Assembly: GCF_003597395.2 (NCBI RefSeq)
Contig: NC_133770.1
Location: 208,225,036 to 208,289,035 of the forward strand
From: Chelonoidis abingdonii
Taxonomy: Eukaryota; Chordata; Testudines; Testudinidae
Direction of reading: 5' to 3'
Length of the DNA stretch: 64,000 bases
Shown here: in pieces, positions 34,821 through 44,687 of the stretch
Numbering within the stretch: position 1 is the stretch's first letter
How the letters are laid out: every line of letters begins with the position of its first letter
Translations under genes and position numbers: made by a program
Notes under the pieces: model-generated
The model's database searches: none
Seen by the model: the letters and a program-made list of their open reading frames with translations, nothing else
Told to the model about the DNA's origin: nothing

Positions 34821-34860
34821 CCTTTGTACTTGTTGTTCTTCGAGATGTGTTGCTCATTCC
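34821..34860. repeat. Internal complementary region of the DIRS-like element
   Basis: tgttcttcgagatgtgttgc with its flanks is the reverse complement of the right terminus at about 35044-35091. An internal segment complementary to the ends is a hallmark of DIRS1-like elements and serves as a template for joining the ends during circle formation. Confidence 0.8.
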
Positions 34861-34877
34861 ACACCCGCCCTCCTTTC

Positions 34878-35109
34878 CCACTGTCGGAGTCGCTGGCAAG
34901 AAGGAACTGAAGGGCGGCTGGGTCGACAGGGGTATATATCTGGCACCATAGCGGCGCCACTCCAGGGGGCACCCTGCCGACCCACCGAGTGTTGCTAGGG
35001 TAAAAATCTTCCAACGAACGTGCACGCGGCGCGCGCACACCTAACTGGAATAGATATGAGCAACACATCTCGAAGAACAACAGTTACAAAGGTGAGTAAC
35101 CGTCTTTTT
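34878..35109. repeat. Right inverted terminal repeat of the DIRS-like element
   Basis: It is the inverted match of the left repeat, plus an outer tail ending gtgagtaaccgtcttttt. The same end is present at 1-168, which fixes the element boundary at about 35109. Confidence 0.9.
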
Positions 35110-35689
35110 ACCACCTCACAGTAATTTTTAATTGCTCATGATGCACAGTGGTCTCCCCCTTACCAAGCCACGGGGTGCATCATTAGACTCACATGGTTGC
35201 TGGTGCATCAGGGGAGATGTAGTGTGGCCATAGGTTGCATAGGTCATCAGTTGCAAAGCCAAACGTTCAAAAGTTAGCAAATGCCAGAATTAATGTTACC
35301 TGTGCAGCTCTAATTCAGCCCCCTCTTTTACACTCTCTAACAAACATCTAATCAAAGAGTGCAAACAGATTTTTTCAAAGGCTTATAACTTGGCCAAATT
35401 TTGAGGTGTTTTCACGGGAAAAGGCACATCTCTCTCACTAAGACCCCATCCCTGCCAAATCTCAAGCCCTTGCTCCAAAACAGGGAGGTACTAGAGTTTC
35501 TTCGTGAAATTGTTGAAAGAATTCTTTTAACATTGGCAAAATGTTCTGCTTATCTCATTCTTAGAAATGGCTGAACCATTTTAGCAGAAACTTTAAAACA
35601 ATCATACAAAACCAAACCTATGTTCATGAGAGTGCGCTGCTCAGAAAGTCCCTGCACGAGAGTGCGCTGCATCAGAAAGTAGAATTGCT
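35110..35689. other. Unassigned sequence between two DIRS copies
   Basis: No gene recognised. It has a short imperfect direct repeat, gagagtgcgctgc, near 35627 and 35658. Confidence 0.4.
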
Positions 35690-36545
35690 TCCAGCTCACA
35701 GTGCAGTAGAGTAAATTCCAACAGAATTCAAAGGGAAGGCGTTCTACTCCCATTATTATCTGACACCAAAGAAAAAGGGGGTCTGGCACCCGGTTCTGAA
35801 GTTTAGACAGCTAATCACCTGTATTTGTAGACTAAAGCTTAGGATGGTAACTCTGGCCTCAATAATTTTCTCTCTGGAGCCACAGGAGTGAAATGCAGAT
35901 CTTCAAGATACATATTTTCATCTAGCCATCCATCCTGCTCTCTGAAAACATCTTGCATTTCAAGTTGACAATACCTATTACCAGTGAAGGGTGTATTGCT
36001 TTTTGGACAGTCACAAGCACCAAGGAAGTTCAACAAATGCCTACCTGTAGTAGAAGCCAACCTGTGAAAGTGATGAGTTATAGTTTATCTGTACTTTGAT
36101 GATTGGCTCATCTGAGGGCAATCCCATCAGCGGGTGGTCTATTCAATGCAACAGACTCTCCCTGGTTTTGCCTCTGTAGGACTCAGGATCAATGATGAAA
36201 AATAGATTTTAGTCCCTACTCAAAACAAAAATACACTTAATAGAAGCATTATTGGATGTAACATCAAGATCGGATGTAACAAGGAGAGCTTCAACAACAT
36301 AGTTGATCTAAATCAATCAACTGCAGGCACATCCTCAAGTGTCAGAGAGAACTTGCTTCAGGCTTCTAGGACACATGGTTTCCTGCACTTATATAACTCG
36401 GCATGCCACACTGCACCTTCATTGCATGCCAGGGTGATTTAAAATCAGTATATCAGCCAATCATTTATCACCTAGACAAAGTGCAGGTCTCTCAATCACC
36501 TTTAAATTGGTGGAAGGATCCTGAGGGAGTTTTCAGAGGCATGCC
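35690..36545 (+). pseudogene. RT/RNase H fragment of a second, older DIRS-like element
   Basis: Fragments in shifting plus-strand frames give the DIRS RT order. FYSHYYLTPKKKGG comes first near 35740. Then come a RKFNKCLPVVEA segment near 36030, a diverged LDDWLI-type box near 36100 and a LLGHMV-like segment near 36370. SVYQPIIYHLDKVQVSQ and WWKDPEGVFRGMPF follow near 36434-36540. It is far more decayed than the 29103-35109 copy and belongs to a different subfamily. The recombinase part is not seen; a GC-rich repeat follows directly. Confidence 0.75.
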
Positions 36546-37487
36546 CTTCTCTGCCCTTACTATGCAAGAATCTCTAGACCTCCAGACCCAAACCTTACCC
36601 CACTGAATCTCAACCCCTGCATCTGGAGCCCGCTGCACCCAGACCCTCTGCCTCCGGACCCACACTCCTGCACCCAGACCACCTTCCTCTGAGCTCGCTG
36701 CACTCAAACCCCCACCCTGATGAGCCCCCTGCACCACCCTGAGCCCCCACATCAAGACCCCCCCCCCACTGACCCCCAACTAGCTGCATCCGGATCCCCA
36801 CCGCACCAAGCTCCACTCCCCCAGCACCCAGTCCCCTCTGCTGATCCCCAACCACCTTCATCTGGAATCCCCTACAAAGTCCCATTGCTACTGCACCTGG
36901 AACACCCCACAATGAGCCTCTCTGCATCCAGATCCCCACATGTCTAGATCCCCCCCACTAAGCTGCCTGCACCCAGATTGTCCCACACAGAATCCCCTCA
37001 CCTGAACCCCCCCCACATTGACCCCTCCACACTTGGATCCTGCCTGGTTGAACTTGCCTGCCCCACACCAGTTGTGCCTGGTGCGGAGAGTAGGGTGCCC
37101 AGATAACAAGTATGAAAAAATAGGGACAGTGTGTTGGGGGGTAATAGGGGCCTAGATAAGAAAAAGCCCCAAATATCGGGACTGTCTCTGTAAAATCATG
37201 AGATCTGGTCACCCTAGCAGAGAGGCAGGACCCCAGGTGTTTCTAGGGCAGGCCCAGGCCTTGTGCTGTGTCAGGGTGGGATGCAGCCTCACCACTGAGT
37301 CCATGTCCCAGAGTAGGGGGGCTGAAGGGTGATCTCCCATCTTTGTGCAGCCAGTGGCCTGTGCTCCCCACTGCTATGCTGGAACCTCTGCCTTTATTTA
37401 TTGACAAATAAAACTTGCAGAATTTTAAAATATTGTGTGCAGAATTTTTAAATTTTTTGGTGCAGAATTCCCTCAGGAGTAGGTCAC
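36546..37487. repeat. C-rich dispersed repeat (MITE-like) carrying a nested small MITE
   Basis: C-rich units (ctgcacccagaccctctgcc and similar) lead to a right end, tttggtgcagaattccctca, then gga, typical of a turtle MITE terminus. The matching left end is not clear because the bases that resembled it belong to the DIRS RT frame at 36520. It is inserted between two parts of the older DIRS copy. Confidence 0.55.
37091..37217. mobile_element. Small MITE with TAGGGTG...CACCCTA ends
   Basis: Left end tagggtgcccagataaca and right end gagatctggtcaccctag are inverted relative to each other. The interior (tagggacagtg, cgggactgtctctg) is also self-complementary. It is nested in the C-rich repeat. The target duplication is uncertain. 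Confidence 0.6.
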
Positions 37488-37589
37488 AGTGCATTGTCTT
37501 CATTTATAGTAGTCACAGGAATGGAGATCTATCCAGGATAGGGTAAATGAAACAGGTTTTATTTACAAGCTCCCACCTCTATTTAATTT

Positions 37590-37950
37590 TTTCAATATTT
37601 GTTAGCCCCCATCAGTTGAATATATATGGGCAAGCACTCCTGGAAAAAGAAACTGTCATCTACCTTACATTTACAGTGGTTCTTTGAGACATTATCCATA
37701 TATGCTACCTGTCCTTCCATGCATGCTACTGTGGAGTTCTATAATACCTGTATTATAAATTGGCAAAGGAAGTGAGGAGTGGTTGGAGTCACCCTGCCCT
37801 TTATGCTCTTTGGAGGTATAAGGACACTCAAAGTGCAGTCCCAGCTCTCAGTGGACACTATTGGACAAAATAATCTGAACTGGAGTGCACAGGGTTCATG
37901 TGAACATCAGTGGAATATATGTGGACAACACAACTTGAAGAACCACTAGA
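37590..37950 (+). mobile_element. Right terminal region of the older DIRS-like element
   Basis: The landmarks parallel 34740-35109. A cagttgaatatatatgggca segment comes first. Then an internal stretch agtggttctttgagacatta (about 37674) is complementary to a terminal stretch gacaacacaacttgaagaac (about 37923). The arrangement of an internal complementary region followed by a right terminus is the same as in the intact copy, so this is most likely the end of the element whose RT lies at 35690-36545. Confidence 0.6.
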
Positions 37951-38042
37951 CCCATTTCATCTAGGGTCTATACACCAGAAAATTAAAACTCTTATAACTA
38001 AATATCTTGGCATAAAATTTGACAATATTTGTCTATACTAGT

Positions 38043-39138
38043 TGTGACGAGGGGGACCGGGGCTCAACCCTCCCTGTGGAGGAGGAGAGCCACACCGGCC
38101 TCGTTCTGTCCCCTCTGGGTCCTGTCCGTCGGGTCCGCAGTCCACCGTCTGGGCATTCGGTCCCTGTGGAGCGGACTGAGGCACAGCACAGTCAGTAGGG
38201 GTCCAGCCTTTGATGCAGGCACCAAACAAACAGTACGATCAGCTCTGGCCCTTTTGAGGCAGGGCAGAGCAGTAACAGAGTCAATGGGGGCCCAGCCCTT
38301 GGGTCGGGCGGGGCACCAAACAAGCAGTATGATCAGCTCTGGCCCTTTGGGGCAGGGCAGAGCAGTACCAAACACAATACAATCAGCTCTGGCCCTTTTG
38401 GGGCAGGTCAGAGCAGTAGCAGAGTCAATGGGGGGTGAAAGGGGGTTTCTGCCACCCGGCTACGGGTGGCAGGGGGAACGCAGGCCCACCCACTCCTTTG
38501 CGTTCCAGCCCGGGGCCCTAGTAGTGGCTATCGCCGCTAGGCGGTCAGTGGGGATCCGGGCTGCAACACACTGACGGGGTGATTCAATGGGGATCCCGCC
38601 CGAGACACACAGCCATAGGCTCGGGGCCTTCTGCAGCCTGACTATAGTCAGCCGCCCCCGGGCTACTTCCACTCCCCCTTTCACTTCCTACCTGGTCCGC
38701 AGGGTTGTCCACCCTCATGGGCTCCTCCCAGTCCGGGCTAGGTGGTAGGTCCGGGAGCACCTCCGGGAAGCTGGGCCAGGTCTGGTCCGAGGGTTCCTCC
38801 GGGCCGTAGTAAGGACTGGGCAGCTTTGGTAGCTCCGCGTCGTAGCTGCTGCGGGGTAGCTCTGGCAGCACAGCGTCGTAGTTGCTGCGGGTTGGCTCCG
38901 GCAAGGCCTGATACCGGTCTCTGAGCTCCGCAGCCTCCCAGCGACGAGGGTCGGCCGGCACGTCTGCTGTGGCCAGCAGCAGAGCTGCAACTGAAGGCCG
39001 GCGCCCGGCTTTTATGCATCCGGGTCGCCGCCTGACCCTTTGAGGGGCGGGGCTTCCGCCCGGAAGTTCTGCCCTGGGGAATGATTGACGGGGCTCAACT
39101 CTCCCTGTGGAGGAAGGGAGCCACATCGCCTCGCTACA
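38043..39138 (-). mobile_element. Solo LTR with a TATA box and internal open frame
   Basis: A perfect 5-bp duplication, ctagt, flanks it (38038-38042 and 39139-39143), and both strands show TG...CA ends. On the minus strand it starts TGTAGCGAGGC and has a TATA-like GCATAAAAGCC at about 39007-39018 just after a GC-rich stretch, so the minus strand is the likely sense strand. Inside are three to four copies of gatcagctctggccctttt (38237, 38331, about 38389). No retroviral interior is present. Confidence 0.85.
38584..39126 (-). other. Open frame of 180 codons within the solo LTR
   Basis: The frame runs through the TATA box and on for most of the LTR. Downstream of the predicted start it gives an acidic, proline-rich protein with a short repeat (AVLPELPRSSYDAELPKLPS). 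The repeated units preserve frame. I do not recognise the product. GC-rich sequence makes chance ORFs likely, so coding is unproven. Confidence 0.35.
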
Positions 39139-39143
39139 CTAGT

Positions 39144-41845
39144 GTATAAAATAGTTTTTATTTCCTGTATTTGGCTTGGTAAATCTTCCCTGTAAAAATG
39201 AAGTAGCTGTTTAATACTGCAAAAGTCTTCAACAATCCACTGGAAAAATAATGAGTGGTTAAGTTCTAAGGCTTGTCTCGCAAAATATTTTGTTGGCAAA
39301 ATGGGTAACTTGCCTCTGTAAACTTGCTAGTCAAAGATTATAACTGGCTTGAAGGATGGCATTGTCTATTGATGCAGAGGATCCAGCTCAGTTCTAATAA
39401 TATTCTGGGCATGAAAACTTCTAGAAAAAACAGGAAGTCTTGCAAGAAGCTAGAGTAAGTAGGCATTTATTTTTCTAGGTAGGTCTTTTTCTGTTTTCAT
39501 TTCTAAATCAGGTTACTTTAAATTACACAACTCTTTTGACTGTCAGGTTTACCCAAGTCCATTTTACAGTCCTGTAAACATAATCGTGCATACCTGTTAA
39601 CAATTTTATTCATTTTTATGTGCTGAAATTCAATAGTATGCTCATTAAAATGAGAGACAGAGAGAAAAGAAATACAGGCAGATAAGTATCTGTGTTTTAC
39701 ACAGAAATAAAGAATAGTGAACTTGTTTACAGAAGGTAAATTTAAAAATTTGTTGATAAACATGTTTTTATGTAATATGAGCTATTGCAAATTCTTGTAT
39801 TTTTTGTGATGTTAAAGGATAGACAGAACATTTTTATAATGTAATATTTTGCTTAAAATTTGATCAAAATGGGATTTATACATTGTTTTAACATTCCTTC
39901 TGTTAACATTTTTCTTTCATAATACGGCACAGTAATAATCAGAGTTCTTGACTGGGCCCTTAACTAACACTAGAGATGGAAATGAACCCAAAAATCAGAT
40001 CAAAATCCCTCAGACGTAGGGGACATTTGGAGTGGAAGCACTAGATCTGAAAATTCTTGTAGTATTGGGGAAGTTAGGATGTAGATTTGACCTTCACACC
40101 TTGGATCCCTCTCTCTAAGACACAACCTTGAACTCTGGAACTGTTGGATGTAGATGTAAATTTTGTGGGGCTTGGTCCCATGCAAGTATGGCATGGACAG
40201 TGGCGTTCATTAATTCTCATTCATTTCTTGCCTCTTGCTGAGACTCCCAGCAAGTTAGCCAGTTGGTGGTTTTTGTGATGCTTAGAGCTGTCATCTACCT
40301 TGGCTGTACTGCAAGCAAATTCCTTGGGTAGAAGGTAGTGTCGAAGTGCAAAGAATTCTTAACATGTATTAAATAGATTTTATACATAGTATTGATCTTT
40401 GTCTAAATTTAGACAGGCTGCAGTGTAATAAAATGCTTACAATGTAGCAGAAAAAATAGAATATTTGCAAGAAAGGAAGAAAGTATTTTTTTCTTTGGTG
40501 GGGGGGAAACGAAAACAAAAAAAAGAAAACTCTGGCAGCTGTAGGATGATTTAAGCATTTTATTGGCATGGGCCCTACTTAGGAAGTGTATTTAAGGCTC
40601 ACTGAATGGAAGTAATCTTTTTTTTTTCTTCAGGTTTTGTGCCAATGTATAATTATTGTAATCTGTGGATTAATGGTTTGCCATTGTATAAATGTACAGT
40701 ATAGGAAGCACGCCACTATCAAATTTTATTCTAATTAAAATCCTTTCAAACTATTGTGTTCCCCTTTTCTTTATTCATAGCCTTTGCCTTGTTGTAATTC
40801 ACCACTCTAGAGATGACCAATCCTGTATTAGTGCTATTAACACAACCTTTGTATCTCTGTTTACTTGAAACATATCAAACACGGTGCAAATTACAACCTG
40901 GTTAAACAATCCTGCAGAGCAAGGGAAATGTCCAGAGAGACACAAATATCAAACAATTCAAGAGTCTCTTTTGTACCTAAATGTTCCCAATGAGCTGTTC
41001 AAAACTATCCTGTCCATACAGTTGTCACTTTACTCGTGAGTTATCTCTGGGGTGGAATACAGGAGGTGTTTAATGTTTAACATTATTACAGGAGAGCTCC
41101 ATATCTGTATATATGTAAACACTTAATAGGTAAGTAGATGGCACTCAAGAATATGTAACATAGTCACTAGGTTTTGAAGGATCAATAAAACGTGTTGTTG
41201 GGCAGTGAAAATGGCTTCCGCTCTGCAGCTCTTTACATCAACTCTTAATACAAGCAAAGACTACATGACAACTTAGAAGACCGTAATGTATAATGCTAGG
41301 GTTTTCAAAGGATCCTAAGGGACTTATGACCCTAAGTCCCATTGACTTTCAACAGTAATTGGGTGCCTTAGCCTCCTTAGCACTTGATCCTACAATGTAC
41401 GCTCAGGCACAATATAGCAAAAAAATTAAAAGTGCTTGGCTATAGTCCCATTCAGTGGGACTACTCATGTACTTAAAGTTAGGTACTGATATCTGAGTAG
41501 TTCCTGCTTCACCTGGGATCATCAGAATATAGACTAGAGGATCATAAGAGCAGAACACATTCGTGAATTCAAGAAAAGAATTAACAGGAACTTTGTAGCC
41601 AACAGCACTATACCTACTGAAATGGATGGCATTCCTGTCAAGCAGAAGGTGGATAAAGTAGGTGGGTCAAAGTTCATATTCCGTATTTAACCTTTTATAT
41701 ACATATGTATATGTATCCAATTTTCATACTTGTCATGAAAATGACAGATTTTCATGCAAAATTCAGTAACAGTTTTTTTCTTTATACTTTCAGTTAGCCG
41801 GAACCATACTTCCAGTTTTAGCACTGCTGAAACTTTTGAGGGAGG
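39144..41845. other. Unique intronic sequence
   Basis: AT-rich with no exon recognised. A short partly palindromic repeat lies at 41296-41390 (gggttttcaaaggatcctaa). The inverted copy of a dispersed short motif (agatggcactcaagaatat) lies at 41136-41154. Confidence 0.5.
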
Positions 41846-42889
41846 TGTCATGGTATCTTTCCCCAATCTGAACCTTAGAGTCCAAAAAATTGGGGTACCA
41901 GCATGAATTTCTCTAAGCTTAATTACCAGCTTAGATCTGATAAGCTGCCACCACCCAAAAATATATAGTGTTTTGGGGCACTCTGGTCCCCCCCAAAACC
42001 TTCCCTGGAGACCCCAAAACCCAAATTCCTTGAGTCTCACAACAAAGGGGAATAAACCATTTCCCTTCCCCCTTCTTTCTTCCTCCCAGATCTTGCCCGC
42101 CCTGGGTACACCAGGAGATTACCGTGCTTCAAACTCCTGAATCACGACACAGAGAAATCAGGTTTCTCCTCCCCCTTCTCCCCCCGCCCCCAGGCTTTCC
42201 CTCCCTGGGTATCCTGGAGAGATAGACAGTGATTCAAACTCCTTGAATCTTACAACAGAGGGATTCCACCTCCACTCCTCCCCTCTTCCCCTCACCCAGA
42301 GGCAATACAGATTCAAGCTCCGTGAATCTAAAACAAAGAGGAAATTTACCTTTCCTCCCCCCCTCCTCTCTCTCTCCCACCAAGTCCTTGGTGAGTACAG
42401 ACTCAATACCTTAGCATTAACAAGGGGTAAAAAATCAATTAGGTCTTAAAGAGAAAAACATTTAATAAAAGAAAAGAGAATAAAGGAAATCACTGTAAAT
42501 TCAAGATGGAATATTACAGGGTCTTTCAGCTTATAGACAATAGAAAGAAAACCTCCTCCAGCAGAAATACAATTTAAAATACTTCCAGCAAACTACAAAT
42601 GTGCAAATAAAGAAAAACAATTAAAAAGACTAAAGCCGCCTTTATCCTGATACTTACTAGAATTAGAACAGAAGAGATTGTTTTAGAAAGATTGGAGGAA
42701 TCTGCTTACGTCTGGTCCCTCTGAGACCCCAGAGAGAACAACACACACAGAACAAAGAACACACACACAAGCTTCCCTCCACCCAGATTTGAAAGTATCT
42801 TGTCTCCTGATTGGTTCTCTGGTCAGGTGTTGTTTGTTAACGCTTTACAGGTGAAAGAGACATTAACTCTTAGCTATCTGTTTATGACA
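41846..42889 (-). mobile_element. Solo LTR, TGTCATAAACAGAT family, with internal minisatellite
   Basis: On the minus strand it starts TGTCATAAACAGATAGCTAA and ends near a ccatgaca terminus. A perfect 5-bp duplication, ggagg, flanks it (41841-41845 and 42890-42894). At 1044 bp it is longer than the 680-bp copy because a unit of about 100 bp around ttcaaactccttgaatctta is repeated three to four times between 42010 and 42420. Confidence 0.92.
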
Positions 42890-42894
42890 GGAGG

Positions 42895-44680
42895 TAAACT
42901 GCAATTTTAAACATAGTGGTAATAGACCTTTTTCTTCTTTATTTTGCTTTCATTGTAAGGTTAAATGTGATATAGAGGCACTGTGAGTCTCACTGGCAGC
43001 TGAAGTCTCACATCTGAAAAATCCTATTTAGAAGCTAGCCTAAAAAACATTTTGCCTCCTGGAAAGGTTCCCTCCCTCATCCATTCTGTGTGCATTAGGT
43101 ATGAAAATATAAGACGGGATTTTCAAAATCATTCATCTTTGGCCTAATTTTGCTCTCGTTTGAGGTGAATGGCCAAATGCCCTTTGACTTCTATGGGAGG
43201 AGTGGTGAGCCAACACTAAGCACTATAGAAAATCCAACCCATATTTCATAGGACATGTATAAAGCCATTAATTAGAAACCATTTCAGGAGATAATTATAC
43301 ATGAAACATCAACACCACATATTTTATATACTTCTACATATTAGCATAGATTGCATAAATAGTGACTTGTGTTTTTTTGTTAATTCTGCTGTAAGCAGGA
43401 AAAATATTTTTCTGTAAACATAAGTCTGAGAATTCCCACACAAAAACTGTTAACAAAGGAGCTAAAGTTGAAAGTGCAAATCAGTAATTTAGGGTAAAAT
43501 GCAATACAGAAATGTTGTAGTTATCCTGAAACCAAGCGGTATAAACCTAGGAAAATCAGAAGTAAGGTTAAATTTAAAATAAATCCAATTGTAAGGTATA
43601 GGATTCCTTCAGTAATGGCCCCCCAAACCCTTAACTCTTCTCTGTAATGACACCATGCAATAACTGTATGATTATGATTAAAGAATTCTACTGTTTGTGG
43701 TCCCAGACTAAACTGATTTTTTAAAACACTTGATTTTTTCCCCCTTCCTCCCTTTCCCCCCCTTCATGATGTCATCACAGTTCACTGTACAGATACACTA
43801 TTGGCCCTGTCAGGTTGCTTTGCAACCCTATGAATACTAACTCTTTACAGTTTTATAAGGCACTTTTCAACATTAAAAGTTCAGTCTGACTTTTGCTATC
43901 TGTTAAACCATTAAAAGAAAAGAAAGAAAAGGTTGTAGGGTGCATTTTTCTCCTACACAAAGAACATGGAAAATTCCCGGTATATTAACAGTCAGGCTAA
44001 GGTAGTGGCCTGCACTGTTCAGCACATCCATAAGAGGCTGTGGTTTACAGAGTTGTGAGGCATGCCCATACAATAGCATAGCCAATAAGTGAACTTTCTG
44101 GAAACAGCCATTACTGACTGTTGGTCATCTAATCATCCTCTGTTTCCTCTGCAGTTTCTTAGGAAAAAGGCCTTGCTGGGTCATACAAATCCTAAAAGTT
44201 ATGATTGTATTTAATAGTGACAGTGACCCCAGTGTGGCAGTTCTGACTCAAAGGAGGGCCATCAGAAGAGAACACATGGTACCATGCTGATTACCCTCTA
44301 AATATAACACCATTTATTCTCCATTGAAAATGTTCTGAGTACCAAATGAGTGAGCACATTCCACCCTTGCAGACAATCGTGATGTAGACCGTCAAGAGAT
44401 GCATATATGTTTGTTGAAGGCAGGTTCCAAGTCAGGCACATTCAAATGGTTATTTGTACTAAAGTTACATGCCTGTGGTTTAGGTGATATGTCGTCATTA
44501 ATACAGCTTTTGGCAGGATTACCTTTGAAAAATAAAAAATTGCTTCCTTAGCCATGTGTGGAGAGTTTTTGGCCCGTTTAATCCAGTTTAGTTTTGCACC
44601 TGGGTGGGAGAGAAGGATTCTAATGAAGCCTCTGCATCCTGACCAGCTTTCTACTGAATTGGTCAGTTGGGAAAACACCT
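42895..44680. other. Unique intronic sequence
   Basis: No gene recognised. A short palindromic repeat lies at 43115-43240, running from gggattttcaaaatc to gaaaatccaaccc. Confidence 0.5.
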
Positions 44681-44687
44681 ATTCCCC

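Larger units (their letters stand above)
29103..35109 (+). mobile_element. DIRS-like tyrosine-recombinase retrotransposon, nearly complete, degraded
   Basis: About 6 kb bounded by inverted terminal repeats of about 210 bp. In order it holds a gag-like frame with a Cys/His knuckle, a long P/A-rich tandem repeat, RT with YLDDWLI, a region for RNase H, and a tyrosine recombinase with its SARRVSELR and STRAQ boxes. There is also an internal complementary region near the right end. This is the DIRS1-like plan: such elements make a circular intermediate and integrate by tyrosine recombinase without target duplication. None is seen at the two ends. Frameshifts are present in RT and recombinase, so the copy is not autonomous as it stands. 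Confidence 0.9.

Noticed and set aside
36517..36545. cctgagggagttttcagagg as the left end of the C-rich MITE
   Set aside because: These bases are read as part of the DIRS RT fragment (WWKDPEGVFRGMPF), so the resemblance to a MITE end is probably chance.
40634..40700. Possible exon after the pyrimidine-rich tract and AG near 40634
   Set aside because: The translation has no relation to PIEZO2 or any family I know, and the following donor is poor.
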